Shown here piece by piece: positions 8,229 through 16,816 of a stretch of 64,000 nt of DNA; within the stretch, counting starts at the first letter, position 1; every line of letters begins with the position of its first letter. A program made the position numbers and the translations under genes. This stretch comes from Pseudarthrobacter enclensis (lineage in GTDB: Bacteria; Actinomycetota; Actinomycetes; Actinomycetales; Micrococcaceae). Below the pieces are notes generated by a model. The model had not been told where the DNA came from. It saw only the letters and a list, made by a program, of their open reading frames with translations, and made no database searches. The stretch is from contig NZ_JAUSRE010000010.1 in NCBI RefSeq assembly GCF_030811655.1, positions 1 through 64,000 on the forward strand. The letters are read 5' to 3'.

Positions 8229-8303
8229 CCTAATAAGGTTATCCTTGAATCGCGTGCTCCGCGACACTGAAAGGCTTCGTCATGACCCCTCCTACTGACG
8301 GCC

Positions 8304-8834
8304 ATGGGCTGGGCCGTGGCTGGTAGCCGCCGGCGGGCGCGGACAGCTGCGCCTGATGACGCGTCCGGGCATCCCGCAGGTGATGAGAGCTCCCGGGCTG
8401 TCCTTGCTGTCGTCGATGTCCCGGGCCATGGCCGGTTCTTCCTCACCGATGCGGCCTTGGAAATGATCGGGGTGTTCGGCGGGACGCTGCACTGTTACCT
8501 GGGACCGGGAGGGTGCCGGAAGCAGGGCCTGTACTTCTCCCGGACACTGCCCCGAAAACCACTCCTGTGTGAAGTACGGACCGGCAGGGGCGATGACAAA
8601 ACTTTCGGGGTCATCGGATCGCGGCTGGAAATCAGCGTCAGCCATGATCTTGCCCCGAAGCTGGACGGTGCCGTCCTGGATTTTGGGCAGTACAACAAGA
8701 TGCAGCGTTTCGTCTGGGCGTCCCTGCCTGCGGTGAAAGGACCGCAATGCACCTGTCTTCGCTCGACCGGGGTCCCGGCCGGCAAGCGATCCCCGTGCCT
8801 TGATGACGCAGGAATCGGCCTGACCGACCTGTAG
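8304..8834 (+). CDS. HesB/IscA-like protein
   Basis: The middle reads FFLTDAALEMIGVFGGTLHC, then YLGPGGC, then SRLEISVSHDLAPKLDGAVLDFG, which is the A-type Fe-S carrier pattern of actinobacterial HesB-like proteins. A C-terminal CTC corresponds to the CxC pair of that family, and GGC gives the first Cys. The N-terminal 30 residues are probably not all translated; a later start near 8380 is possible. Residues after CTC are unlike the family. Function would be Fe-S cluster assembly or metal binding. It precedes the heme-degrading enzyme gene by 69 bases. Confidence 0.5.
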   Translation: MGWAVAGSRRRARTAAPDDASGHPAGDESSRAVLAVVDVPGHGRFFLTDAALEMIGVFGGTLHCYLGPGGCRKQGLYFSRTLPRKPLLCEVRTGRGDDKTFGVIGSRLEISVSHDLAPKLDGAVLDFGQYNKMQRFVWASLPAVKGPQCTCLRSTGVPAGKRSPCLDDAGIGLTDL

Positions 8835-8903
8835 AAACTCTCCGCTGGTCCTGCAGAACAGGCGCCCGCGGCACCAAACCCAACCCACCATGAAAGGAAT
8901 CCC

Positions 8904-9194
8904 ATGTCTGTTGTGAAGATCAACGCCATCCACGTCCCTGAAGGCAAGGGCCCCGAGCTGGAGCAGCGCTTCGCGGCCCGGGCCCACGCGGTGGACGGGC
9001 AGCCCGGATTCGAAGGCTTCCAGCTGCTCCGCCCAGTCAAGGGCGATGACCGCTACTTCGTTGTCACGACCTGGGCTACTGAAGGGGACTACCGGAACTG
9101 GCGTGACGGCAAGGCCGGCGAGCACCACGGCGGCGACCGCCGGCCTGTCGCGACGGGCGCTGACCTGCTCGAATTCGAAACGGTCGAATTCTGA
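8904..9194 (+). CDS. mhuD: Heme-degrading monooxygenase, MhuD-like
   Basis: This is a 96-residue ABM-fold protein that matches mycobacterial MhuD closely as I remember it: VVKINAIHVPEGKGPELEQR, AHAVDGQPGFEGFQLLRPVK, then DDRYFVVTTWATE and PVATGADLLEFE. The family's second-shell Asn is in KINAI, the heme-pocket Trp is in YRNWRDG, and the axial His lies in EHHGGDRR. MhuD enzymes open the heme ring without CO release, yielding mycobilin and iron. The AAAGGAATCCC ribosome site supports the start. Its place beside copper, Fe-S and metal genes suggests a role in metal or heme stress. Confidence 0.85.
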   Translation: MSVVKINAIHVPEGKGPELEQRFAARAHAVDGQPGFEGFQLLRPVKGDDRYFVVTTWATEGDYRNWRDGKAGEHHGGDRRPVATGADLLEFETVEF

Positions 9195-9315
9195 CCGGGC
9201 GGTCTTTTCCCTGAATGGCGGCCGTCCTCAAGGGCGGACGCCATTGCTCCTTCGGGAGGCGGCAGGGCCACGATGCAACCGTCCGGTCGAAACGGACCCT
9301 GCGGGGTCGCTGCTG

Positions 9316-10332
9316 TTATTTGGCGGGCTCCATGATTCGCAGGACGGCGTGTCCGTTGATGTCCTGGAGGGGGAAGTAGACCCGGTGGGTGACCTGGTCG
9401 ACCGCGACGGTGTGGGCGTGGTCATTGAGCTTGGCCGACGCCACCGGGACCAGGGCGCGGTCGTGCTCGTCGAAGATACTGACGGTGCCGTCCTCGGCTG
9501 CGAGGTAGAGCCGGTGCAGGCCTTGGTCGAACGCCAGAACGTCCGGGGTGTTGCCGGTGTCGAACCGGGCCGTGATCTCCTTGCTGCGCAGGTCCAGGAC
9601 GAGGAGTTTTGCGTTGCCTTCGCAGGCGATGAACGCCAACTGCTTCGCCCCGTCGATGAAGAGACCGTGGGGTCCGTCGCACCCATCGACCTTAAGCCGG
9701 TCCGTGACGGCGTCGGTGGCAGGGTCGATGATGAGCAGCTCGCCGCGGCCCTGCCCGTTGACGAACACCTTCCCGCTCGTCGGGTCGTAAATGACGTTTC
9801 CGGTCCCGCCGCCGACCTCGATCGGCGACCGGGCCTGACCGGTCGCGAGGTCGATGACGGTCAGGGCATGATCATGTTCGTTGGAGACGTAGGCCTTCCC
9901 ATGGGCCGGGTCATAGGCTATCCCGTCGGGAAGGTCGCCGGACTTCACCCGGCCGGTTTCCCGGAGGGTGCGGGTATCAATGAGGGCGACCTCGTTGGTA
10001 CCGGCGGCGGCGGCCAGGAGCGTGTGCCGCTCAGGGGCCACCATCACGCCGTGGACCGAGGCCGTACCCTGGGCCGTTCCGTCCACTGCCGGCTTGCCGA
10101 GGTCCACGACATCGACCGTGCCGTCTCCCATATGGGCGATGTAAAGCCGCCGGGCAGCGGGGTCAATCGACTGGTAATCCAGCCGTGTCGCCCCGCCAGG
10201 CAACGGCAGGTCCTGCACCTGTCTCAGTGGCAGGGCCGAGGCGGGTGCCGGGCCGGAGCAGCCGGCCAGCATCAGGGCCGCCGGCAACACCGTGGCAGTG
10301 ACAGCACGGCGAAGGATCGCGGGGAACGGCAT
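9316..10332 (-). CDS. YVTN beta-propeller lipoprotein
   Basis: This 338-residue exported protein has a lipobox LMLAGCSGP after a basic N-terminus. The rest is a repeated beta-propeller with blades such as RRLYIAHMGDGTVDVVDLGK, GKAYVSNEHDHALTVIDLAT, GKVFVNGQGRGELLIIDPAT and HRLYLAAEDGTVSIFDEHDR. Such surface-anchored YVTN/YncE-like proteins bind ligands or partners; no enzyme motif is seen. The small membrane protein gene at 10349-10681 lies 16 bases upstream, so the two are probably co-transcribed, divergent from chrB. Confidence 0.75.
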   Translation of the reverse strand: MPFPAILRRAVTATVLPAALMLAGCSGPAPASALPLRQVQDLPLPGGATRLDYQSIDPAARRLYIAHMGDGTVDVVDLGKPAVDGTAQGTASVHGVMVAPERHTLLAAAAGTNEVALIDTRTLRETGRVKSGDLPDGIAYDPAHGKAYVSNEHDHALTVIDLATGQARSPIEVGGGTGNVIYDPTSGKVFVNGQGRGELLIIDPATDAVTDRLKVDGCDGPHGLFIDGAKQLAFIACEGNAKLLVLDLRSKEITARFDTGNTPDVLAFDQGLHRLYLAAEDGTVSIFDEHDRALVPVASAKLNDHAHTVAVDQVTHRVYFPLQDINGHAVLRIMEPAK

Positions 10333-10348
10333 GGGTGTCTCCTGTCGC

Positions 10349-10681
10349 TCAGAGGATAACGACGTTCACAACGAACGCGGTGACCGCGCCGGCGGCGATC
10401 ACCAGGTACGGACGGGACAGCCGGGACCCCGCGGCCGCGGCCAGGGCCGGGGGCAGGCCGCCTGCGAGCAGGCAGAGGATGTCTCCGGCGCTGACGGCCG
10501 GCATGAAGTCATCATTCAGGGACCACAGGTTTGCCAGCAGCCGCCACCCCAGGACGGCGACAAACGTTCCGGCAGTGGCAGCAGCCAAAGGCAATGGCTG
10601 CCAGTGGCAGGCCCGGGCCGCAGCAGCCACCGCCGAACCGGAGATCAGTGCGGCGGCCAGGATCAGTGCGGGCGGGACCAT
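10349..10681 (-). CDS. Small membrane protein divergent from chrB
   Basis: This is a 110-residue hydrophobic protein with about four membrane segments (ALILAAALISGSAVAAAARA, PLAAATAGTFVAVLGWRLLA, ILCLLAGGLPPALAAAAG, YLVIAAGAVTAFVVNVVIL). No family was recognised. Its start is about 57 bases from the chr operator palindrome at 10738-10755, so it and the propeller gene may share control with chrB. Confidence 0.6.
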   Translation of the reverse strand: MVPPALILAAALISGSAVAAAARACHWQPLPLAAATAGTFVAVLGWRLLANLWSLNDDFMPAVSAGDILCLLAGGLPPALAAAAGSRLSRPYLVIAAGAVTAFVVNVVIL

Positions 10682-10737
10682 GCTCCCTCCCCCTTTCAGG
10701 CCGGGCGGCCATCGGCTTTACCCCCACGCCCAGTCTA

Positions 10738-10755
10738 GTGCAACCATGGTTGCAC
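10738..10755. promoter_or_regulatory. Chromate-regulon operator palindrome, copy 1
   Basis: GTGCAACCATGGTTGCAC is a perfect 18-bp palindrome 15 bases before the chrB start. Variants occur at 12085-12102 and at 20668-20685 before chrA. The shared site before chrB and chrA suggests that one regulator, most simply ChrB, binds it. Confidence 0.7.
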
Positions 10756-10770
10756 GATTACCATGGGTAG

Positions 10771-11280
10771 GTGAGTAATGAGTCTTTTCCCGCGGGATCC
10801 TGGGTGCTGCTGAACTACCGGATGCCACGCACCCCTTCCAGCCCGAGGGTCGCCGTCTGGCGGCGTCTTCAGTCCCTTGGCGTTGCCCAGCTGGGAGACG
10901 GGCTTGTCGCCTTGCCCGCGGACGCGCGGACAAAGGAACATCTGGAGTGGATCGCCGCCGAGGTCGAGGCCAACTCCGGGACGGCCACCGTGTGGGTCGG
11001 CCGCCCGTCCAGCCCCGCCGGGGAGCGACGGATCGTGGCAGCGATGCAGGATGAGCGCCGCAAGGAATACCTCGCCCTGGCCAAGGACGCCGGCGACGCG
11101 GCGGCCCTGCCGGATGCGGCACGTGCCCGCGCCGCCAAACGCCTTCAACAGCAGCACCGGAAGATCGGCCGGCGGGACTACTTCCCGCCCGCCGAACGCG
11201 AGACCGCCCGCGCCGCAGTCAAATCCATCCTCCAACCGGCGTCCGCACTACCGCCCGTAGCACTCCAAGCGGGCCAATGA
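10771..11280 (+). CDS. chrB: ChrB, N-terminal domain protein
   Basis: This 169-residue protein corresponds to the N-terminal domain of ChrB (SWVLLNYRMPRTPSSPRVAV, then WRRLQSLGVAQLGDGLVALP). Its basic central part (RRKEYLALAKDAGDAAALPD, then RARAAKRLQQQHRKIGRRDYF) is typical of the DNA-binding chromate regulator. In most proteobacteria ChrB is one chain; here the C-terminal domain is a separate gene that overlaps by four bases. The GTG start has a weak ribosome site. Role: chromate-responsive regulator, by family knowledge. Confidence 0.8.
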   Translation: MSNESFPAGSWVLLNYRMPRTPSSPRVAVWRRLQSLGVAQLGDGLVALPADARTKEHLEWIAAEVEANSGTATVWVGRPSSPAGERRIVAAMQDERRKEYLALAKDAGDAAALPDAARARAAKRLQQQHRKIGRRDYFPPAERETARAAVKSILQPASALPPVALQAGQ

Positions 11281-11708
11281 AGTGGGCCACACGCCCGGGC
11301 GTGCACGTTGACCGCGCCGCCTGCGCCTGGCTCATCCGCCGGGCCATCGACCCCCAGGCGGATTTCATCTACGTTAGCGACGCCGCTGACGTCCCTGCCG
11401 ACGCGACCCCGTTCGATATGCCCGGCGTTGACCTCGGCCACCACGGGGCGGACTGCAGCTTCGAGACCATCCTGGACAGATACGAGATCCACGACCCGGT
11501 CCTGACCGCAATCGCCGAACTCGTCCACGAGGCAGACATCGAAGATGACCGCTTCGACGCCCCCGCCGCGCCGGGTCTGGACGTCATCATCCGGGGCCTG
11601 TCCCTCACCCTGGACGACGACGCCATCCTGGCCGCGGCCGACCCGATCTTCAACGGACTCTACGAATACTTCAAACGGGGCCTCATCCTCGGCCGCGACC
11701 CCGCCTGA
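11277..11708 (+). CDS. ChrB, C-terminal domain protein
   Basis: These 143 residues match the ChrB C-terminal domain: KWATRPGVHVDRAACAWLIR, RAIDPQADFIYV and HGADCSFETILDRYEIHDPV. The conserved His, Cys and Asp residues make it a plausible chromate- or metal-binding or reducing domain. It is translationally coupled to the N-terminal gene through an ATGA overlap. Separate ChrB N- and C-terminal genes are known, from memory, in the chromate resistance determinant of Arthrobacter sp. FB24. Confidence 0.8.
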   Translation: MKWATRPGVHVDRAACAWLIRRAIDPQADFIYVSDAADVPADATPFDMPGVDLGHHGADCSFETILDRYEIHDPVLTAIAELVHEADIEDDRFDAPAAPGLDVIIRGLSLTLDDDAILAAADPIFNGLYEYFKRGLILGRDPA

Positions 11709-12256
11709 CGCGCCACGCCAACGAGCTGCCGGTAGATGCCATATTCGAAAGTGGCGTATTGACGAGCTTTTGGCCGCCTATGGGTGCCTGTTGAGCTTGG
11801 GCAAAGTCACGCGGTGGAGCAACGTATCGGGCATGGATTAGACGTAGACCCGGTTCAGGCCCGGTCGCGGCCGATAACGAGTTGGCGTTTGAAGCCCTTG
11901 TTTGGGCAGTGCGATCTGCGGTTGCAGGACCACCGTCGCGACGCCCGCGACCAGTGGGATCGTGACGCGAATATGAGCTGGTGGTAGCCGCCGGGGCGCC
12001 GGGGCGTTCTGGTCGCCGCGATTTCAGCGACAGTGGGGGAGGGGCCGCATGTCTGTGACCGTGGCCTCGTACGCCATCCCTACCTTGCAACCACGGTTAC
12101 GCTACAATTGCCGTAGTTGGGGTGAGTGGAAACCCCAGACCCGCAAGCGGTCGGCGGAAGCCGAAACGGCTCCACCGCCGCCGGTCGTCAGGCCCGAACT
12201 CTCTGCCTCGCGTGCATGCATGCGCACGGGCGGGGCCTCGTGTGAAAGGAACCTCA
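11709..12256. other. 548-bp stretch without a confident gene
   Basis: Only short frames occur, among them a tail KWRIDELLAAYGCLLSLGKV at 11750-11841 with no start. An operator-like dyad lies at 12085-12102. GC is high and no repeat or RNA gene is seen. Confidence 0.5.
12085..12102. promoter_or_regulatory. Chromate-regulon operator palindrome, copy 2
   Basis: TTGCAACCACGGTTACGC matches the perfect chrB palindrome at 14 of 18 positions. It lies about 155 bases before the small membrane-protein gene at 12257 and could control it and the cytochrome b gene downstream. Confidence 0.5.
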
Positions 12257-12514
12257 ATGTCCCGATTCGGAAAACGGACTCCTTGGTCCCGCAAGGACCG
12301 CGAACCGCACGAGGAACAGGGGCCCTCTATCGTCCGAGACGGGGAGCGGGAGGACGACGAGAGCAGCACGCGCGCCGTCCTCGACGACGCAGCGAACCCC
12401 TACCACCGCGCCGGTGACCGGTGGAGCAGGATCCCGATGATCATTGCCTTGGTCCTGATCGGGCTTGTGGTGCTCTTCGCGCTTATAGAGTTCATCCCCG
12501 GCCTTGGCGGATGA
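12257..12514 (+). CDS. Small single-helix membrane protein
   Basis: This is an 85-residue protein, MSRFGKRTPWSRKDREPHEE at the N-terminus, with a charged cytoplasmic part, one membrane helix (IPMIIALVLIGLVVLFALIE) and the end FIPGLGG. The start at 12257 follows GAAAGGAACCTCA; the longer open frame upstream has no ribosome site. No family was recognised. It lies downstream of a chr-type operator and upstream of a cytochrome b gene. Confidence 0.6.
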   Translation: MSRFGKRTPWSRKDREPHEEQGPSIVRDGEREDDESSTRAVLDDAANPYHRAGDRWSRIPMIIALVLIGLVVLFALIEFIPGLGG

Positions 12515-12727
12515 CCTCCCGGGCCCCCTCGACAAGCCGGCAGTGGGTTTCCCCTGCCATAGCGGGCGGCCCGCAAGTCCTGGCCATGCTGCGCCCCGAA
12601 CAGATGTGACCCTGGTTTCGGACACGTCCGCGGGGCCGGAGCCCTGCTCGCATCCATTGCGCCGCCGAACGCCCGTCTTGGTCTGCCCGGGGAAACCGGG
12701 TCCGCCTGACCGAGAGGACCCGAGCGG

Positions 12728-13660
12728 ATGCTGATGTCGCCCGCCCCCGCCTGGACAAAGGCGCCGTGGTTCAAGCCCACGGTGACCGCCGTCGGGGCGG
12801 TCATCGTGCTCGGGCTGCTCGTCTTGTTGGCCAGGTGGCTCCGCAGCAACGGGGAGGTCTCGCATTTCATCGCCACGTATCCCGGCCACGCGACGCTCCA
12901 TGGTGACGCTTCCGTCGGGATCCCGGCCTGGCTGAACTGGCAGCACTTCTTCAACATGTTCTTCATCGTGCTGATCGTGCGCTCGGGGATACAGGTCCGC
13001 TTCACGACGCGGCCCCAGGGCTACTGGAAGCGCAACAACAAGGGCCTCATCAAGACCAAGGGCCAGCCGGAGAAGATCAGCCTGGCCCTGTGGTTCCACC
13101 TCACGCTGGACGCACTGTGGGTGCTCAACGGGCTCGTCTACTGGATCCTGCTGTTTTCGACGGGGGAGTGGAGGCGGATCGTCCCGACCAGCTGGGATGT
13201 TTTTCCTCACGCGGCGTCCGTGGCGATCCAGTACGCCTCGCTCGACTGGCCGCTCGAGAACAACTGGGTCAATTACAACGCCCTCCAGCTGCTGGCGTAC
13301 TTCGTGACCGTGTTCATCGCGGCCCCGCTCGCGGTCCTGACGGGACTGCGCATGTCGGGTGCGTGGCCGGCGAAGGCGCCGCGGCTTAACAGGGCCTACC
13401 CGATAGAGGCCGCCCGGGCCTTGCACTTCCCGGTCGCGATTTACTTCGTCGCGTTCGTCGTCCTCCACGTCTTCCTCGTGCTCACCACAGGTGCATTGCG
13501 CAACCTCAACAACATGTTCGCCTCGAACGACGGCGAGGGCTGGCTTGGCTTCGGATTCTTCGTGGCTGCGATCGTGGTCATCGTGGCGACCTGGTTCCTC
13601 GCACGGCCGCTGTTCCTGCGGCCGATCGCCTCGCTCACGGGCTCCGTGACCCGGAACTGA
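12728..13660 (+). CDS. Membrane cytochrome b-type protein
   Basis: This 310-residue protein resembles the cytochrome b561/hydrogenase b-type group (cytochrome b/b6 domain). Several membrane helices are visible (VTAVGAVIVLGLLVLLARWL, LQLLAYFVTVFIAAPLAVLT, FPVAIYFVAFVVLHVFLVLT, GFGFFVAAIVVIVATWFLA). Candidate heme ligands are His in NWQHFFNMFFIVL, WFHLTLDALWVL, ALHFPVAIYF and VVLHVFLVLT. It would pass electrons between quinol and a partner redox protein. Its neighbour on the opposite strand is mqo, another quinone-linked enzyme. Confidence 0.7.
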   Translation: MLMSPAPAWTKAPWFKPTVTAVGAVIVLGLLVLLARWLRSNGEVSHFIATYPGHATLHGDASVGIPAWLNWQHFFNMFFIVLIVRSGIQVRFTTRPQGYWKRNNKGLIKTKGQPEKISLALWFHLTLDALWVLNGLVYWILLFSTGEWRRIVPTSWDVFPHAASVAIQYASLDWPLENNWVNYNALQLLAYFVTVFIAAPLAVLTGLRMSGAWPAKAPRLNRAYPIEAARALHFPVAIYFVAFVVLHVFLVLTTGALRNLNNMFASNDGEGWLGFGFFVAAIVVIVATWFLARPLFLRPIASLTGSVTRN

Positions 13661-13716
13661 CGGAAGACTCCCTCGGGAAACGTGCCACTTATGGACCCAG
13701 ACCCTGCATCTGGGGT

Positions 13717-15201
13717 TCAGAGGCCGAGCGCCAGCCCGGTGGCAGTGAGGCTCTTCTCGACGTCTGAGTGGTTCCAGGCTCGCCCGGGTTCGAGGCCCGG
13801 TATGGCGACGGTCAGAAGCGGGCGCCAATCCTGAACCCATCGTTCAGGGAAGCAGCGTTCGAGGAGATCGAGCATGATCGGCAACGCGGTCGAGGCACCC
13901 GGGGAGGCACCCAGCAGTCCCGCGATCGTCCGGTCATGTCCGGTGACGAGTTCGGTGCCGGATTGGAGCACGCCGATGCGCCGCCGGTCGGGTGTGATGA
14001 GCTGTGCGCGCTGGCCGGCCTGGATGAGTTCCCATTCGGACGGGTCGGCTTCGGGGTAGAAGCGCTTGAGCTGGGCGAACTTCTTCGATTTGCTCGCTGA
14101 GAGCTGCCGGATCAGGTAGGCGATCAGGGGCAGGTTCTGGAGTCCGGCGGCGGCGAGGACGTGGAGGTTGGCGAGCCTCAGGGTGGTGAAGAAGTCCAGG
14201 AGGGTTCCGTGCTTGAGCAGTTTGGTGCTGAAGGTCGCGTATGGGCCGAACAAGAGGTGCTCGGCGCCGTCGACGATGCGCTTGTCGAGGTGTGGCACCG
14301 ACATGGGCGGGGCCCCAAGGGGGGCCTGGCCGTAGACCTTGGCGGTGTGCTGCGCGGCCGGCCCCGGTGCAGAGCAGCGCAGGAACGCCGCGCCGACGGG
14401 GAAGACGCCGTAGCCTTTCACCTCCGAAACGCGTGCCTTCTGCATCAGGCGCAGCGCCTGGCCTCCCGCGCCGACGAACACGAACCGGGCCCGGAAAGAG
14501 AACTTGGCTCCTGACGCCCTGTCCCGCCCCGCGGCGATCCATATGCCGTCGCGGCCTTGCCGCAGAGTGCGGACCTCGTGCCCGAACCGGACCGCTGCCC
14601 CGCGGTCGGTCGATACTTTCACCAGGTCCCGGGTGAGATTCCCGAAGTCGACGTCAGTTCCGTACGGGTAACGCGTGGCCGCAACAGGCTCGGACGCGGA
14701 GCGTCCCCGCATGACCAGAGGCGCCCATTGGGCGATCCTCGCCGGGTCGTCAGTGAATTCGATTCCATCGAACACCGCGGATTCCTTCATGGTGGTGAAG
14801 CGTCGGCGCAGGTAGTCGACGTCGGCGGCGCCGAAGACGATGTCCATATGGGGTGTGGTGTGGATGAAGCGGGCCGGGTCGATCAGGCCCAGCCGGGCGA
14901 GGTGGGCCCACCATTCACGGCTGAGCAGGAACTGCCGGGAGACCGCTTCGGCCTTGGCCGCGTCGGTCGGATCAGGCATGTAGTTGAGCTCGCAGTAGCC
15001 GGCGTGCCCGGTTCCCGCGTTGTTCCAAGGGCCGCTGCTTTCACGCGCGAGACCCGGCTGGCGCTCGAGCAGCAGGATGCGCGATTCGGGCTTGAGCGTC
15101 GCGAGCAGCGCTCCGAGGGTGGCGGACATGATCCCGCCACCGATGAGGATGGCGCCGAACTCTTCGCTCTGATTACTGCCGGGAGTGTTTCCGATCGACA
15201 T
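13717..15201 (-). CDS. mqo: Malate:quinone oxidoreductase
   Basis: This 494-residue flavoenzyme oxidises malate to oxaloacetate with quinone as acceptor at the membrane. The FAD-binding motif is ILIGGGIMSATLGALL; conserved Mqo stretches include LLLERQPGLARESSGPWNNA, GTGHAGYCELNYMP and FVGAGGQALRLMQKARV. The start at 15201 has GAGAGGAAA upstream; a longer frame begins at 15246. A second mqo inside a chromate determinant matches the FB24 cluster as I remember it (chrJ). A divergent LysR gene lies 86 bases away and probably controls it. Confidence 0.9.
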   Translation of the reverse strand: MSIGNTPGSNQSEEFGAILIGGGIMSATLGALLATLKPESRILLLERQPGLARESSGPWNNAGTGHAGYCELNYMPDPTDAAKAEAVSRQFLLSREWWAHLARLGLIDPARFIHTTPHMDIVFGAADVDYLRRRFTTMKESAVFDGIEFTDDPARIAQWAPLVMRGRSASEPVAATRYPYGTDVDFGNLTRDLVKVSTDRGAAVRFGHEVRTLRQGRDGIWIAAGRDRASGAKFSFRARFVFVGAGGQALRLMQKARVSEVKGYGVFPVGAAFLRCSAPGPAAQHTAKVYGQAPLGAPPMSVPHLDKRIVDGAEHLLFGPYATFSTKLLKHGTLLDFFTTLRLANLHVLAAAGLQNLPLIAYLIRQLSASKSKKFAQLKRFYPEADPSEWELIQAGQRAQLITPDRRRIGVLQSGTELVTGHDRTIAGLLGASPGASTALPIMLDLLERCFPERWVQDWRPLLTVAIPGLEPGRAWNHSDVEKSLTATGLALGL

Positions 15202-15287
15202 GACGTATTTCCTCTCTTCTTCCGTTTCATCTTCGGGAGGGGACATTCGATCAGTCCAATGAACGTTTGGCCGTTTATGATCCGAAT

Positions 15288-16184
15288 ATGGATGACCAGA
15301 TGCCTCAAGTGGCGCTAGTGGCCCCTCAGCTGGCAGCCTTCGCCGAGGTTGCCCGGCAGGGCCACGTCACGGGGGCGGCCGAAGCCTTGGGGATGCCGCA
15401 GTCCTCGGTGACCCGCCGCGTGCAGGCGTTGGAGGACGGCCTCGGGAGGCAGCTGCTGGCGCGCGTGGGTCGCGGCGTGGAGCTCACGAGCTCGGGTCGG
15501 GCCTTGTCCGACCGGCTTCAGGGGCCCCTGCGCGCGCTCGAGGAGGCCCTCGCTGCGGTCGCCCAGGAAGCCGACCCGGAGGCCGGCACGGTGAGGTTCG
15601 GGTTCCCCCTCACGATGGGTCCGGTCACGGTGCCACGACTGTTGGCTCGATTCCGCGAGGAGGCGCCCCGGGTCCGCCTCGTGCTCAGGCAGGCGCACGC
15701 CTCCGAGCTCCTGGACGGGCTGGACCGGGGGGAGCTCGATCTGGCCGTCGTCATCCCGCCGGGTCCCGCCGTGCCCCACGCGGTGCTCGGGGTCCAGGAG
15801 ATCATCGCGATGCTGCCCGAGTCCCATCGACTGGCCGGGCAGGCCTCGATCCCCCTCGAGGAACTCCGGAGCGAGCAGTTCATCGCGAACCCGACGAGCT
15901 ACCACCTGCGCCAGCTGACCGAGGAATGGTGCGAGGAGGCAGGGTTCGTCCCGGCGATCGCGCTTGAGATCACAGAATTCTCCACGGTGCACGCGTTCGT
16001 CTCCCAAGGCCAGGGCGTGGCCCTGATGCCGCCGAGCGAGTCGCCCGTACCCGGGATCCGCCAGATCCCCCTCGAGGGAGCCTCCAGGCACCGCGTCATA
16101 GGCCTCGTTGAGACCCCGTCAGGCCTGACGCGACCCGCAGCCAGGCTCCGGGACCACCTGTTGGCGCGCTTCAGCGAAGCCTGA
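15288..16184 (+). CDS. LysR-family regulator
   Basis: This is a 298-residue LTTR. The HTH is AFAEVARQGHVTGAAEALGM followed by PQSSVTRRVQALEDGLGRQL. The effector domain begins near residue 90 (GTVRFGFPLTMGPVTVPRLL). The ATG at 15288 is chosen because the family normally starts a few residues before the HTH. It is divergent from mqo across an 86-bp gap, the usual place for an LTTR target. The effector is unknown. Confidence 0.85.
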   Translation: MDDQMPQVALVAPQLAAFAEVARQGHVTGAAEALGMPQSSVTRRVQALEDGLGRQLLARVGRGVELTSSGRALSDRLQGPLRALEEALAAVAQEADPEAGTVRFGFPLTMGPVTVPRLLARFREEAPRVRLVLRQAHASELLDGLDRGELDLAVVIPPGPAVPHAVLGVQEIIAMLPESHRLAGQASIPLEELRSEQFIANPTSYHLRQLTEEWCEEAGFVPAIALEITEFSTVHAFVSQGQGVALMPPSESPVPGIRQIPLEGASRHRVIGLVETPSGLTRPAARLRDHLLARFSEA

Positions 16185-16313
16185 CGATACGGCAGATGGA
16201 GTGCCTGGGGTTACACGTGTCCCAGCTCTTCATCATCACGCGGTAGAACCGTTCGTGTACCCAGCGTTGCAGATCTCCCATCGGGTGGAAGACCAGGAGT
16301 TAATGGAGGCTGG

Positions 16314-16682
16314 TCAGTAGAGGAAGATGTCTACCAGGAGGGCGGCGGCTGCCGCCGCGGCCGCGGCAACAGCCACGCGTCTTCCGGGTTCGCGTGCCAT
16401 GGGGCCCAGGCCCAGCATGAGTCCCGCAGCGGCCAGGGTGAACACGCCGCTGCCGGTGTCCTGCCACGAGACGGGGAAGAACGGTATCGGCGCGTCGACG
16501 AAGAATCCCGCTCCGCCGGCCGCGGCCAGAATGAGGTTCCAGGCAAACGGCCCGACGAAGGCCGCTACCGCGCCCGCCCCCCACGTCGCGTACCGCCGCC
16601 CACGCACAGTGAGCGCAACGAGCGCACCGCCAGCGACAGCGGACATGAGCGCCCCCAGCACAATCTGACCGAGACTGAGCAT
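16314..16682 (-). CDS. Four-helix membrane protein of unknown function
   Basis: This 122-residue protein starts MLSLGQIVLGALMSAVAGGA after AAAGGAGG. Hydrophobic segments are AVAGGALVALTV, AGAVAAFVGPFAWNLILAAA, VFTLAAAGLMLGLG and AVAAAAAAAAAALLVDIFLY. A truncated relative lies at 4908-5062, at the left end of the same transposon. No family was recognised. Confidence 0.65.
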   Translation of the reverse strand: MLSLGQIVLGALMSAVAGGALVALTVRGRRYATWGAGAVAAFVGPFAWNLILAAAGGAGFFVDAPIPFFPVSWQDTGSGVFTLAAAGLMLGLGPMAREPGRRVAVAAAAAAAAALLVDIFLY

Positions 16683-16816
16683 CGGTCCTCCTTTCTTGAT
16701 TATCAACATGTGGAACACGAAGGCTCCGCACACACTGCTTACCCTTTTCAGATGAAGCTGACGTGAAGTCGCATTCCGCCGCGGTTCACCGCTGCCTTGG
16801 TCGACGAGGAAGCATG

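Noticed and set aside
8292..9128. A 278-residue minus-strand frame opposite the HesB-like and mhuD genes
   Set aside because: mhuD is certain on the plus strand and the minus frame has no recognisable domain.
12254..13840. A 528-residue minus-strand frame opposite the cytochrome b gene
   Set aside because: It is low-complexity antisense sequence typical of high-GC DNA; the plus strand has helices and ribosome sites.
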